Below, piece after piece: positions 9,768-23,492 of a stretch of DNA of 64,000 nt (positions are counted from its first letter, which is position 1; every line of letters starts with the position of its first letter). The translations under genes were made by a program, and so were the position numbers. Below the pieces are notes generated by a model. That model was not told where the DNA came from. It did not search any database and worked only from the letters and a program-made list of their open reading frames with translations. This DNA is from Dendrocalamus latiflorus (lineage: Eukaryota; Streptophyta; Magnoliopsida; Poales; Poaceae), in assembly GCA_017311315.1 (NCBI GenBank), contig CM029650.1:18453118-18517117 (forward strand), written 5' to 3'.

Positions 9768-11929
9768 TAGTCATAAGATTCCTGGTATACTCTGCAAGAA
9801 TCAGGAATTGGAATTTGCCTCCTTTAGCATGATTCCTCATTCTAGCAATTTTAATGTTATTAAAAAAAGAAGCATAACATGGTTTATTCTCCGTTCTTGC
9901 TGGAGATGTATGATATATCCTGTCACATACTGCTGCTGTAGCAAAGGGGATTGAGTTTTGTTAGCCTATGGAGAAAAAAGTTCCTGAAAGTGTTATACAT
10001 TCTGATACAGAATGTCTTTTTTTGTTATTAGAACTGCAAAAGAAAAGCATGAATTTTCCAATGCAAAAACCTGAAATTGGTATAGTGAAGGTTTTTTTCC
10101 CAAGTAATGCTAATTCTTGTCGATGAAGACGGATATTTGTTCACTACCACTGTTTGTCAATCTTCCTACTATGGAACTCCAAAGTTGCCATGACGAAAGG
10201 TTAAGCTGAGTAAAATTAGATGCCCAGTTGGGCAGTTTGGGCTGAATAGGTCAAAAAGGACTGAAAGGCATTACGATGCAATGGAAACTAAAAAAAAAAA
10301 TGGAAAACATGCATTCCAGCTGTTCTGAGCTAACAGCAATAGTTGCTATCTGAATGGTCACAGAATTAACAATATCACCTGAAACATGTCGGTTGTACCT
10401 TATTTCTGACTTCTGATGTTACAACCAGATGGAAGATGTAATAATCTCACTGGGTGCCTTGTTAATTCAGCACCAGGACCTACAATTCCCTGTGTGGTCC
10501 TTGCTTGCAAATCTGTGTTAAACCCTGCATTTTGCACAGTATTATGCCAGCAAGAATGTAGACACTTGTTGCTCACCCATTGGTTTGTGAACTGTGACTT
10601 CTGGCACATTAGTACATATTATCATGCAGTTTCCATGGACCACAGGATCACAATCTCTCTCTGATCCATTCCATGCTTGGGTGTTGAGACTACCTTTCAT
10701 TTTTTGTTCACTTGCTATTAATTTGTTTTGTTGTGTTTGCAGTGCTGAGTCATGGTTAGATGACTGGTTGACATCAGGGAGTAACTGCCGTTGCTACATT
10801 TCCCAGCAAGAGATAAAGAGCCTTTCCTGTATGGCCAAGTGTGTTCTTGCTTGCTATACTTGTTAGTGCCAACAGCATCTGTCCTTTGCTGTGGCAGAGC
10901 TCACATGCCTGTGACATGCATGCATGATTGATCTCTTGCACGCAAAGACAGGAGGGGCTTATTTCTTGCAGTCCACTCGTAAACCTAGAGTCAGTCAACT
11001 ATGCATGCACATGAACACATGATCATCAGAGGTATCAAAGAATGGGCCTTTGTCCTTGATCATTTTTTTCTTCTCTAAACTTGTTTCTTCTGTTTCCTTA
11101 AACTATGGCATTCATGTAACAAGGAAAACATGAACAAACGCATGACCCTTCCATGAGCTACTTTTAATCCTACCTTAATAACTGTTTTTGGAAAACAACT
11201 ACCTTACTAACCTGAGTGTTATTATGACTAGATGTTTGATGAAAGATCAAATTCTGAGCTGTTTGGTGTGAGTTGAATCAATCGCCTGCATGCATGCCAG
11301 CCAGCCCTGGCAATGGCATCAATGACAACGACTTAAACCAAACATGTACTGAAACAGTGAAAAGGTGAAAAAAGTGAGTTCAAAAGTTGTCATACTGGCT
11401 GCAAGTATAACTTGTCTGCCAAAATTTCCTAGGCCACCAGTGCCCTATATATATGCCTGTGGTTAGAAAAAAAAATCATATAGCTTCTGTAAGCCATGTG
11501 CCAAAACGAGAACCCTTTAAAAATCAAGAGAATGTTGAACTAGTTGCCTAAACTCTGAACCATCCTATATGTTGCATTGTTGCTGGGGTCCTAGCATGTT
11601 TTTCCGGCTTTCTGTCGCATGAGAAGGTGAATTATCGTCCGCTTGCGTTGCTAACAAGGTTGTCAGTAGACAGGATCGTTTTGTGTCGACAGCCATGATC
11701 CTAGGACCGTATCGCAGGATCGGGCTTTGGAGATTGTGGTCTTAATTAAAGAGTATTAGCTCTGAATCACTGTTAATTGCATGTGGCTATTTCTAACCAG
11801 GATCCTACATAGGATTGAGATCGAAATGGCCCCATAGGATCGCAGTATTGTAAGATCTTACGTTTGGGTTGTGAGTTTGATTTGCATTCTCCTATAAGAT
11901 TGGTTTGTACAAGAGACGCACGCACCCAT
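9768..11929. other. Intergenic, no gene recognised
   Basis: AT-rich spacer. The longest ORF (10416-10664, 82 codons, Cys-rich in its first half) matches no family I know and lacks any supporting context. No tRNA, no inverted-repeat element with clear ends and no coding signature were seen. Confidence 0.5.
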
Positions 11930-12175
11930 TTTGGGTCTGTTTCTTTTTTGCTGCGGCTTATGATTTTTGGCTGCGGTTTGTGACTTTTGGGCTGTTTGTA
12001 CGAGAGATTACAGAATAACAGAAACTCGCGTGCGGTTTTTGTCAATATAAATGAAGTCAGTAAAGTATGTACTATAATTAACTAGTAGACCCTATCTTAA
12101 AAAAATACTCTGTTTAAAAACTAGTTAGTATAGAAAAACTGAAAAGCAGCTTTTAGAAGCCGAAAAGAATAATAC
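11930..12175 (+). mobile_element. MITE, family M1 (copy 1)
   Basis: About 245 bp running from ttttggctgcggtttgtgac, through gagagattacagaataacag and tataattaactagtagaccc, to agcagcttttagaagccg. The same layout (aagccaaaa-type ends, a tttatattgac-type segment, then a block ending cttaaaaaaatac) recurs near 27.8, 28.6, 41.5 and 46.9 kb. The ends are imprecise and no TSD was fixed. Confidence 0.55.
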
Positions 12176-12179
12176 CTTT

Positions 12180-12936
12180 GTCTTGTATCGCAAATTATTT
12201 CTACTATCTTTTAGCTACTCTCAGGAGAAAAGTGCCCCTGAAACATGGTACGTACTTCACGTGAAGTCAGTGGCTGGGCGACGATGGTGCAGTGCAGGGG
12301 AGAAAGACAAGCGACCACACGCTGCTGGTGCCGCGCGGTGCAGTTGATGTCTGCCTCTGCTTCTTCCTCCTCCTCTTATTCAGGCAGCTAGCTGACACGC
12401 ACAACGATCGATCGTACCGTGATATCTCGGCGTCACGCAAAGGACGAGGCGTTGATTTGATAACACGCACGCACGCACGCACGATCTCTGTTCCGTTCTG
12501 AGACATGTCAAGAACTGGCTCGGAAACTCCACTGTTCAGTACTGGACTACTGGTAGCTCGGTGCTGATGAACTCATGATAAAACTCTGCTACATTTCAGC
12601 ATTTGCACAAGAGAACAACTACACAACCCTTTGATCCAACAGAATAGCCTCCTGACCACTGCGCCTCACCTCTCTCTCCCTCACATCTTCGATGCCCTCC
12701 TCGCCTCCCCCGTCGCCATTCCCCCACTACCGCTCCCCCTCCTCTCTCCTCTTTTCTCCAGCGTGGGCAGCTCCACACCCCTCCTTCACCTCCCAACATC
12801 CCTCCTTCACCACCGGTGGCCGATGGCGATCTCACTACCATGTCACTGCCTCGCCCGTTCCTCCCTCCGCTGCCGCTCAACGCCCTCTGCCACCGCTTAC
12901 CGCTGGACCACTATCTCCCCAGTCTCCATCTACGTC
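12180..12936. other. Spacer with GC-rich block, no gene recognised
   Basis: Mixed sequence with a C-rich block (12640-12930) giving only low-complexity Pro/Ser ORFs in both orientations. A short (acgc)n run lies near 12465-12482. No domain recognised. Confidence 0.4.
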
Positions 12937-15390
12937 TGTAATACCACTAAATTGCAAAAGAGAGAATTAAGGAAAGAAGGGTTTTGCCATCAGACCCATT
13001 GGCTTTTAGAGAGTCGAATAAAAGTAGCGCTCTCAGAGGTTCCCAGACCGTCCAGGGGCAGTCGGTACCGTCTCGCGTTATGTGTTTTCGTCATCCCGCA
13101 CGACATTCCATTATTATCATTTTACCATCTAAACTACGGCAGTAGAAAAGCCCCAAACAGTGTAGAGTTGCCATTGGACCAAAAAGTCCATGATGCCCAT
13201 AACCAGCCAAGGCTAAAGGGGAAGGGCAAAAGTGGCATTTCACAGGGAGAGTGATGGCCATACCTCTTAAGTGGACAAGCCATTTCACCTACTCAACTAT
13301 TCTAGCCACTCCCCATTTCTTCACTTCTGCCACAGTCAGAACCAAGCCAAGCACCATTTTATTTTCCTCCCTCAGCCGAGAGGAAGAGAGAAAGCAGAGG
13401 GAGCAAGGAGGAGAGGAGATCCCAACAGAGCTCAGACGAAGCCGTCGACAGCATCCAGAGGAGGCCATCCACGACCACCGAGAACCCTAGCCTTCATCAA
13501 CAACCACTTCCGTTTTTAGTCCCGCAAAACAAGTAGGTTGCCCATCCCCCATGTTTATCCAACACGGTCACATAAGCAGCACTTGAGCAGTCATGACACC
13601 ACACTAGTATGCGTAAAGAAGAGAGGGGAGTAAGGCAGAGTGCACCTAGTTGAATACGTGCCAAGGATCGGCACCAGCAGTTAGGGAGCATTGTGGGTGG
13701 TGGGAGGAAGTCGACGACAGCCTGGGGGCCAAACTCATGGTGCGGCTTTGGCCGAGCAACGTGGGGGCCAAAGCTAAGCGGCGACGCCAAGCGCCTCACC
13801 GCCGCGCACACGGGGGAAGCAGCGGATCCGGTCCTGGTTGGCTGGATCCAGGGTGAAGGACGAGGGAGAGGCGGAGTGGCCGGAGGGGAGGCTGCTAACG
13901 GCAGGGCGCCGGTCGGATTTGGCCCCGGCCGGCCAGTTTGGGAAGAACCACCGCGGCGCGCTCCTACTCCACGGGCCGGAACCACACCGCGCTGCAGCCG
14001 CTGAGAGAGTGTGTGGGGGGCGTGGAGGAGGGGGAGTGGCCAGCGGCGAGCACAGGGCCGGTGAGCCCTGAGCACGGCCGTGCGCAGCGGCGCCGCCGGG
14101 AGGAGCGCTCGGGCGCAATCGGTGAGAGAGGGAGTGAGGAATGGGAAGGGACTAAGGCCGTTCGGCTGAAAGAAACTGAGAAGAGAGAGAGAGAGGGACC
14201 GGGTAAGAAAGAAAGAAAGAAAAAAAGAAGAAAAGGAAAAAAAGAAAATAAAATAGGAGAAAAAGAAAAGATAAAAAGGGGGGTTTGGTCTTGACGGGTC
14301 CTTAACCTCGGGCATTTTACGCCAGAAATGGGATATGCGTGTAGTATCATCGTCGCTTATTTAACCTCTGGTTTCGTTATGATATGTTAAGTCGGATTAA
14401 TTGTTTGTTCAGGTGGAGGTCCTGAGTCGACGTCGTCCTCACGTCGGTTCGTCCCGCTTGGTTAACAGGCAAGTGCATGGTAGAGCGGTAGACCGTAGAG
14501 TATATGAATATGCGATGTTTACATAATGTGATCATGTTTATGTAGAAATGCGATGATTACATAACATGATGGTGCTTGTTTATGGATGTCAATGATAATG
14601 ACAATGAGCATATACAATTGCATCATGTGCACTCAAGAGTGAGGGCGGTGAGAAAGTCCCTAGCTACGAGTAAAGTTAGCAGACTAATCCGGAGTGCTCT
14701 TGAGTAAGATCTACTTCGGTAGGCCTCCACGGGAGTGGAGAGATCCCCGTGCCGATATGGGCGGTCCCAAGATTATGGGTGAACATCGACGGGTGTTCAC
14801 TCAGCAACACCGGTATTTGCAATGTGATGAGCAAATGTGCATGTAGAGCAATGTTGTATTGCATTGATGATATGGTAATGTTGGTACATGAAAATGCATG
14901 TGGAGTATGATATGGTTAATGTGGACCATGTGAACGATGATATGAGCATGACAATGCATGCGGAGTATGTTTTGGTTGGTTAAATTGCTTACATGTTTGG
15001 ATAGTGTTTATTGTCCCAATATGTACTTGCTGAGTCTTTGGACTCACCCTTGCTTTGTTGTTTTTGTTAGATGACCGCTGAGGACGTCATGCTCGGGTGG
15101 GAGTAGCACATGAATAACTTCACATACTTAGATGACCGCTGAGGACGTCATGCTCGGGTGGGAGTAGCACATGAATAACTTCACATACTTATAGCACTTC
15201 ACATATCAACTTTTGTTAGTACGTGTAATTCCACTAGTAAGCTAGATTAGTTGCTTAAAAACGGTATGGTGTAAGTGCGGCTTTATGAATAAAGTAGAGT
15301 TTGCTTAAAATGTTTAGCAGATGTTTAAAAATGGTATTGTAACGCAATGATGGTAGCGCTCTAGGCCTAGAGGATGGGCGGGGTGTTACA
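12937..15390 (-). mobile_element. Solo LTR, family A (copy A1, minus orientation)
   Basis: The segment begins TGTAATACCAC and ends GGGGTGTTACA, the reverse-complement arrangement of copies A2 and A3. It contains the family block that reads aagggtgagtccaaagactc on the minus strand (about 15033-15055), and a polypurine/polypyrimidine tract (14180-14280). The flanks acgtc and atgtt are a possible 5-bp TSD with two transitions. No internal retroviral domain or second LTR is nearby, so it is read as a solo LTR of about 2.45 kb. A 61-bp tandem duplication lies near its right end. Confidence 0.7.
15069..15190. repeat. 61-bp tandem duplication inside LTR A1
   Basis: The unit beginning agatgaccgctgaggacgtc and ending ttcacatactt occurs twice head to tail (15069-15129 and 15130-15190) with no visible difference, so the duplication is recent relative to the LTR. 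Confidence 0.95.
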
Positions 15391-15395
15391 ATGTT

Positions 15396-16080
15396 TGGGG
15401 AACTTAGTGAACCCGTTGTCACGGCGGTACCCCCTTGTCATCAAATCCATAGCCGATGACAGCAGCGGAGGAGGAGGTAGCAACGCCAACAGAGAAGGGG
15501 GAAGGGGAGGCAGCACGGAGGAGGAGGAAGAAAAGGCTATCCCGTCAGTAGAGGAGGAAATATATTGTTCTTTAGTTTTTTCTTTGCACAAAAACTTATT
15601 TTGCATGTATGCATGCATTGGTTCGTACATGTCTTCTAGTCATAAATGGCTTTGATTATTTGGTGTTGCATTGCTGCGCTGCGGAACCTAGTTAGTTAGG
15701 AGAATCTTCACTGATTCTGTAATGAATTTCTGCTGTGTTTTTAAAAAGATGTAATCGATTAGTAATATATCAAAAATAATGAAATGTAACTGCAGCTAAA
15801 AAGCGACCGCATTGGGTGAGGCATGCCTGATCTGAGTTGCTGCATGGGCACATTGTTTCTTGAAGATTACACTTAATAAGTTGGCTATGGACTTGTACTA
15901 GTAGTTTCCCCCTGAAGCTGTAGCAGATTTTGTGCCCTACCAGCAGAGCCCAAACAGTACTGCAAGCACTGCCTCTTTTCTTGGCCTGCAAATGTTTGCA
16001 TGGGAAGCTAGGCAGCATTGATGTCAGACCCAGATTTTGCAATCCGGAATCTACTGTGTTTAACTGCACTATTCCCTAGA
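15396..16080. other. Intergenic, no gene recognised
   Basis: Spacer with a short purine-rich stretch (15460-15560). No coding signature or element ends seen. Confidence 0.4.
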
Positions 16081-16084
16081 TCAG

Positions 16085-19000
16085 TAGATAGTGCACACAG
16101 TTACAGTTCTGAATATCAAAGTACATATCATGCGGAAACGTAAATATAATAGTAGACTTACTCATGGGCCGATTAGGCCGAAATCAATAAATTGCAGCAG
16201 CGGAAGAACGAAGCACACAGGTGGGACCTTCAGGACATGCCCACAGGCAGCCAACTGGAGGTTCACGGCCTAGTTCTTGACATCTTCATCCTCTTTGCCA
16301 TCGTGATCCATAAATATTATTGAAGCGTAGTGATCCGATTCCTGCTTCTGAATTTGCCGCAAAAGCGAGCGTGAGCACTCCGACCCCGTGCTCCGCGAGC
16401 CAATACACAGAATGCAAATAAATAGTATGCATGGCTTAACAAAGGAGAGGCTCGGGTTATTTTGTTTTGCAAGGAGTGCTTTTGAATACAATTAATTAAA
16501 AAGCCCTATGACTTAGCAATTTTGGAACAAATCATAACGTGCAAGGAAATGCAGTGTTAATATCGATTCAGATTCCATCCACCGTTACATGGCATCTGCA
16601 CCATATAGCAACTTCTTCAGCGTTATAGCCGCTTAACTTACCACTGGGACGACACCCAGGACAATTCCAAACCAGGGCAGTCCTTCGCCCTTCAAGTTTC
16701 CATTCACCCAAGTTCCAATATTTTGTAAACAGAACTATATCCAGTTAAGTTCCCATGTCCGCCCCTGACCGTGGGCACGGCTATTCGAATAGTTTTGACT
16801 CTGCAGAGTTTGTACACTTTCACCACAAGAGACAATCAACTCGTTGCCCCACACGATTCCTTAGTCATGTGGTTGAGCAGACCATCACAGTGACTTTTCG
16901 AAGTACCTCGCCCCTTCCATCATTTCACCCTATGGGTCGCTTCCACTTGCGGTGGGTCCCATACGTTGTGCGGGATGTCCTCCTTCTGAACGTCTAGCAG
17001 CTGGCTCCCCACCCCTGCTAGCCCGCCACAGCAGAACTTCACCCTACCCGGGTGTCCCATTCAAGCCGTCACATGGACTGCCGCTTGCACCATCACACAC
17101 CTCCTCCTGGAAGGATGACTTTCAGGGTCCGGTAAATCTACTAAGCCAAGTTGTATTTTACAGACTTGTGGTTGTACTGTTTTACACGGGTTGACATGAC
17201 AAGATTCAGTCCTTAGTGGTATCTGGGCGGTCTACCACTAACCCACTTTGTGCTTCCACTGCACCACACTCACACACTCTCGAACCAATCCGCCCAGATA
17301 TTCAAGCAAGTTGGGGATTTTGGAAACATAAAATAATCATATCCAACATTTATCAGTCATTACCACCATGACTGTCCCAACCAAATTTTTCTCATGATTA
17401 AAGTGATGTTTGGCCGTTCTCGCGCCCATGATTACCTAAACAATACTAAGCACGGCATATAAATTACAGACTTACTTTTGAAAAGTTACCATTATAGTTT
17501 TGCTAAGGCGACAATGTTCATATATTCAAGTATTCCAAAGGAGGTGTAATAATAGTCAAGCAAGCAATGGACATGTAACTAAAATCTTAAATTAACATGT
17601 ATTTGCATATAAAATAATAGCATGCAATTTGATAATTTAAACCAAAGTAGTTTGCAGAAAATGTAGGTTCAACATGATCAAAGTATTGACTCGCCTTGGT
17701 CACAGTGGTCGGGATCCGGATTCTCTGGTGCTTGATTATCCGGAACTTCTAGTGCTGCCGCCTCGAACTCTTCCTCTTGAGCCTCATAAGCTATTTTACT
17801 CGTGCGCGAAAATTTGGATAAAAAGAAAACACCAAATCAACAAAATATCACCAGAAATTCCGATGAACTCTAAAAATTATGATTTCGGTTCCATTGGATA
17901 GATCTTGAATTTAGATGAATTTAGCAATTTGTCTCATCCAATTTGGAGTTAAAATGAAAAAGTTATGTCCATTTGAATATTTCAGTTCAGTTAAATCCCA
18001 AAATTAATAAGTTTCTGACAGTGGGTCCAACATGTCATTTTCTTAATTTTTATCTTTTTCTTTATTCGTTTATTACTGTGTCTATGGCCAGTGGGGCCCA
18101 TATGTCAACGGCGGCACTGACAGGCGGGACCCAGAGGTCAGCCGGCCTGTGGCGGGCGGTCGCTGACCAGCGGGGGCCCAGCTGTCAGCGGAGAAATTAA
18201 AAGAAAAAGCTCGACCGCAACGCGCGGAGCCGAGCTCGAACGCGCACCGCGGGAGCGGAAGAGAGGAGAGAGTAACGCTGAAAGCCACTCGGACGACCGA
18301 GCGATGCTTACCCATGTAGGGCAACTATACCTTTTGAGTTATCTCGCTGAGGGGGCCGGGCAGAGGAAGTCGAGAGCGATGGTGGCCGGCGGCGAGCGGT
18401 GGTCGGAGAGGCTCTGGAGCTTCGTGAAATACAACCTCTGGGTGATGGCGAAGCTGCTAGTGAGGTCGGCGAAGGTGAAGGGGCACGGTGGCGGGCCGGC
18501 GGCGTGCGACGGCGGCGGCTCGGGGACGGCTACCGTGGCCGGCGAGGTAGAGACCACGGGAGGCGTGGGGAAGGCCTGGAATGTGTTGGCAACACTCCGA
18601 GGATGGTGTGGGCGAATGCAATCGGGTTACTACGGCGGAAATCGGCGGGGAGGGCGGCGCCGGAGTTCGGGAAGAGCGAGGGGGCCGGCGGCGATTGAGG
18701 CACTACGGCTCAATTGCTTGCAGAGGAGGGGAGGAGAGGGTATTGCGACGCGATTGAGACTCCCAGGCGGGGTTTTTATAGCCGGGAGAGAGGGGCACGC
18801 GGCGAGGCAGCGGCGACCTCCGCCCTGTTCGCGCTGGCAGGGGGGAAGAACACGATCTCCTCCGAAATTGCGCACGAGGGCGGTGGCGGAAGGTGCTTCC
18901 CCCCTCCTGTGACTGATCTTTTTAAATTGGCCTGCGAGGTGAGAGAGATCGAAGGATTAGCTGCGGCAGAGAAGTGAGCGCGAGAGAGCTGCGTCGCGTG

Positions 19001-19667
19001 CGCGTGGAAGAGAGGAGGAGGAAGAAGAGCGCTGCGGTTCGGGTCCACCGGCCAGCGGGAGAGGGGCGTGAGGGAGCGGGTCCACCGCGCAGACGCGGAG
19101 AGGCGTGGGCGGGGCGCGCGCGGAGGATAGGCTGCGGAGCGCGGGCGCTGGCGCGCTGGACCGTGCGGCGTGCGTCCGCGCGCGCACGCAGGCCGTGCGT
19201 GAAGAGAGGGCTGGGCCGGGGGTGATGGCCGGCCAGGCCGATTTTCCTTTTCCTTTTTCTTTTGTATTTTCTTTGATTTTCCTATTGGGTATTTATGTGT
19301 GTGTATATATTCACTTCCTTGCTCCCTGTAATTCTACATCCACTATTTTGCTGATATTTATTTTAAAAAGATTATTTTCTTGTTATATTTACTTGTATGC
19401 ATACATATATATATATACATACATATGTATATATATTCTTGTATATGCTTATTATTTTTACTTTCTAATTCTTTTGGATCATCTTTTCATATTCTTTATT
19501 CATATTTTAACTTTCTACTATTTAAACATGTTTATTTCTCTTTAACTTTTGGAATTTCTACCATATTTTCTCAGAACAATTCCATAAACTCCAAAATCAA
19601 ATAAAGAGCGAATAAAAATAATCCAAAAGCTTCATAATTTAATATTTATATTTTTCAGGATGTTACA
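16085..19667 (-). mobile_element. LTR-like segment of another Gypsy-type family
   Basis: The right end reads caggatgttaca, so on the minus strand it opens TGTAACATCCTG, a common start of grass Gypsy LTRs. The body shows the usual mosaic of such LTRs: an AT-rich part (19250-19660), a GC-rich part (18080-19230) and a mixed left part (16130-17900). No gag-pol motif is visible. The left boundary is uncertain: tgaatatcaaag at about 16111 is one candidate, but its flank does not match the 5 bases after the right end (atttg). ORFs in the GC-rich part look spurious. Confidence 0.45.
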
Positions 19668-19672
19668 ATTTG

Positions 19673-20113
19673 ATTAATTAAGACAGCCAAACAATCTATA
19701 TAGTGAAATTGTATTCTATAAAAACATCAAATAGCAAGAATTTAGATAAAATTCTATACATCACAAAAAGAATATATATATAGAGAGGGACACAACACAT
19801 GGGCTGGCTGTCTGGCCTCCCTAGCAGAAGCATGGCATGGATGGTTGGTGCTCTCTGGCAGCCCTGACCTGCTCACAGGCCATGCATGCATTGCATGGCA
19901 GGGACTACTTCACTTGGAGATGCAACAATAGAGTGATACTAATTCGACTTCTTTGCAGTGCTGGCAAAGGCATTGTAATAATAATGACCTTTATAACCAG
20001 CAGTACCTCTTTTGTTTACGCTTCTTCCTCCTCCTACAGCCATGCCCTGCCTCTGCAGCGGCCACGGGTGCATCCACTTTTCTTTTTTGAGTGTTCATCG
20101 TTAGAGTATGAAA
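19673..20113. other. Intergenic, no gene recognised
   Basis: Spacer between two LTR segments. It has a GCATGCATGCATTGCATGGC-type palindromic stretch near 19880, but no gene. Confidence 0.4.
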
Positions 20114-22826
20114 TGTAACATCCTAACCTATTCTTTGAGCCTAAAATGCTACCATCATTTCATAATGTTATCATTTACAACCGTTGCTAATAGATTTAGA
20201 CAACAACTGTTCTATTTACATCTCGCCGATGCAATAAACATCATACCATTTTAACACTAACTAATCTAGTATGCCATTAGGATCTAAATATGTTAATTAA
20301 AGGTAGTATGTGAGTTACAGTTGCACGTGCAATAAATGTGCTACTCCCACTCACGTATGTCACCCTCAATACTTACCTAAAAAATACAAATAAATAAGGG
20401 TGAGTCCGAAGACTTAGCAAGCATATATTAAAGCAGTGGTGGCATCATAGCAATTCAGTAGATTCTATAACTGTGATTGCAAACACAATATCTGTAACTA
20501 TGTCTCTGTCTCTCGTTTTTTTCTCATGTCATGCAATGCAATGCTCACATGCACCTTTTGAGTTCATACTGGTAAAGTTGAGGAAACATCCGTTGATGTT
20601 CAACCTCTACCTCCGCTCTGTGAAGGTGTCTACCGAAATATGTTTTTTTTCTCTATCCCGTGGAGGTGCCTATCTCTGTGGATCTTCTCAAGAGCACTCT
20701 AGATTAGTCATATAGCTTTCTCACTGACCTATCTTATGCGCTCCAGACTAGCTATATGACTTACTCACCGACCTGGCTCATGTGCATCATGCATGTTGCA
20801 ACATTCTTCCAATGTTGCATTTAACCATGTGCATCACTTCTTGTGCATGATTAACACGTAATCATGGATATCATCTCATACAATAAAACATGAAGGGACA
20901 AGTATCAAGTCTCCATCACAATCTACTATTTCTTCATGCACTTACTATTTAATCTTGAGAATGATGCGTGAATGGCACCAAGCCAGAGCCACCACCTGCA
21001 CAAGCATCATCCCGACTCAATACCCCATAACAACACAGGCAGTCATACGAATGGCATCGATACTAAGCACAAAATCTACTGTAAAGTTAAGTTTAATCAC
21101 GTACGCTAAATCTTTTCTTTTTTCCTTTTCTTTCCTTTTTTTCCCTTCTCTTCTTTTCTTTTCCCCTCCTCCTTTTCCTTACTTGGCCGAGCCACTAGCC
21201 CCCCTTTTCTCTCTTTTTTCCTCCATTCAGTCTTATCCCTTCCCCATTCCCCTCCTCCCCTGATTCTTTTCCCTCTCTCTCCCTCATTTGGACGAAGCCT
21301 CTCCTCCCCCTTTCTTCACCCCTCCTGGCTCCCCATCTCCCCTTCCCTGATCTGGACTCTACTAGTGCCATGGGTTCACTCCCCCATGGTTCCTCACCGA
21401 TCTAGCACTACTGTCAACGACGGGAGCTCTAGGGGTGTAGCCGCCCCTTGGCTGGCTCCCAGTGGCTCCCCCTTGCTGGTTCTACTATGATACAATTCGG
21501 CCCTTGGGTAAGGTCTTTGGGGTTGCATCCCTGCCGTCGCACGGCTCACCTCCAGCTTCCCCGCTGTCGGCTTCCTCGACCTCTTTACATTCACGATGTC
21601 CCTAGCTCTTATAGTCTCCTCGGCTCCTACGACATTCTACAGGGCCATTGTCGGCCTGGGAACCCAGTGGTCCGGCTCAGGCATGGCCGAGCACCATGGC
21701 TCCATCGTCCCTTATGGCTAGATATGGTTTCACTAGTTTCTGTGGTTCTATGGCTCTATTGCGCCTACCTTCCGGCCAACCTTGACATCGGCCCCACCGA
21801 TTTACTCCTTCTTCTACCTTCTACCCAGGACAGTCCTCTCTTCCTCCCTTTTCCACATGCATTTTATTCTGCTTCTATTTTTTGCTTACTCTTATTCTAA
21901 TTACACAAGATTGGGGGAGCTATGTGGTTTTTATCGTGGCGTCGGGACTCTGGGGATGACATGCGTCGGGGAGCATATCGCCTCACCGAGGACGTGCTGC
22001 GGCTTTTTCGCAAGCTTGCCGTCGTGCATTGCGGCCGAGTTGTGTCGTGCTATGGACAAAGGGAAAGGGTTGGGGAAGAAGCCTTACTCGGGTTAGGTGG
22101 GATGTGGAGGCGATGATGGTGGTTCTCACCTACTCCTTGACTTCGGCATGGCTACGACGGTCCTAGATGACTCCGGGGTTGCTATGGACCCCGTCTTCAT
22201 GCTGTTGATCTTCTCCAACTCCCTAAGAGCTCCTCTTCTCTGGACTCTCTCCCTCACTGCTTCTCTGTGGTGGTTGGTGGACTTTGGTGGTGGTGCGGTC
22301 TTGTGCTCGGCTTGTTTCTGTGTCTAGGCCGAGCAAGGAAACAACAATGGAGAGCGCTAGCCTCCTCTGGCTTGGTCGTGGGCATTGTTTCGGTTGGAGA
22401 AAATGGGAATGAGGTGTGAGGGCTGGTGTTTGCTTATAAGGGAGGCATGGCTAGCTCTCTCTTTCTTGGCCTGTTCATTGTCAATGTTGTCCTTTTATCC
22501 TCACTCCTCTCTCATGTGTTTGTTTGCTTCAAGGACCTTTGGTCCAAAGGGTGAGCTCAACATTATTCGTGGGCTTTTTTGCTGCGGGAGGTAAGTCGAT
22601 AAAAACGTAGCCGTTGGATTTTTCTACTGCTAAATAATGATGTCCACATATACGAGAGGCGTCGGTCGGCCCTGGACGATCTGGAAACCTCGATGAGCGA
22701 TATTTTATTCGGCATTTCTAAAACTGAAGGGTTCTGACGGCAGAAAAAACTTTTTATCGTTTTTATTCTTCCTTGGATCCTTCTTAATTTTTGCTTTTTT
22801 TCCTTTTCCTTTCTGCTGTCATTACA
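20114..22826 (+). mobile_element. Solo LTR, family A (copy A2)
   Basis: It starts TGTAACATCCTAACC and ends GTCATTACA. It is flanked on both sides by tgaaa (20109-20113 and 22827-22831), a perfect 5-bp LTR-type target duplication. The internal block aagggtgagtccgaagactt (about 20397) matches copies A1 and A3, and a pyrimidine-rich tract (21110-21280) sits in the corresponding place. At 2,713 bp with no internal domain, it is a solo LTR. ORFs inside it are not considered genes. Confidence 0.85.
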
Positions 22827-23149
22827 TGAAACTCAAAAAAAAAGGCATGGCTTTCTTCAACGTACGTAGGTTAGGGTAGGATCATGCGCGTAATAGACGA
22901 AATGTGTACGAAACACGTAGAGAAATGAGGCTGCCGTGTGGGTCCACCTAGGATAAGGCTAAGTGAAAATTGCAGGCCTACTCGTTCTTAACATCTTTTC
23001 CGTACAGGTTTCGTATGTGTGTTTTTTCTTTCTTTCAATTTTTGGCCACAAGAAGCTGTTCCAAACTTCCAATGTCTGTGAAAAGCGAAGCGCACCGTCT
23101 AGTCACCCAGCCATCATTCATCATCGCCATGATTAGGATGGCGCATGAT

Positions 23150-23400
23150 TAAGATGGTGTTTATTTAGATTTAAAATTTTGAGTCCATAACTTTTTTTAG
23201 CTAAAAATATATTATATCTGCTAGTATCTTTTTCAACGTAATTAAATTTAAAATTTTTAAAAATATATTATTATCTTTTTCAACTTAATTAAATTTAAAA
23301 ATAAAAAATTATATCATTACAGACAATATAAAAGAATAAGAAGTAAAAAAAATAGAAAAATAGAAAAGATAAAACTAAGAAATTAGAGGAAGCTCAAACG
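23150..23400. mobile_element. AT-rich MITE-like segment, family M2
   Basis: The block begins ggtgtttatttagattta and contains two tandem ctttttcaac(g/t)taattaaat segments. It resembles the block at 27127-27300 (ggtgcttatttggact ... ctttttcagtgtaattaaat). Ends are not defined. Confidence 0.4.
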
Positions 23401-23439
23401 AGGAGGCCTGCATTTCATACTACTGAACCTAGGTTAATA

Positions 23440-23444
23440 GCGCG

Positions 23445-23490
<46 letters not shown>
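23440..23490. repeat. (CG)4(CT)21 microsatellite
   Basis: Alternating CG passes directly into an uninterrupted CT run. Confidence 0.98.

Positions 23491-23492
<2 letters not shown>

Noticed and set aside
10416..10664. 82-codon Cys-rich ORF
   Set aside because: No signal peptide, no family resemblance, no supporting context; could be chance.
18304..18912. 202-codon ORF in the 16-19.7 kb LTR-like segment
   Set aside because: Gly/Arg-rich with no domain, lying in the GC-rich part typical of large grass LTRs.
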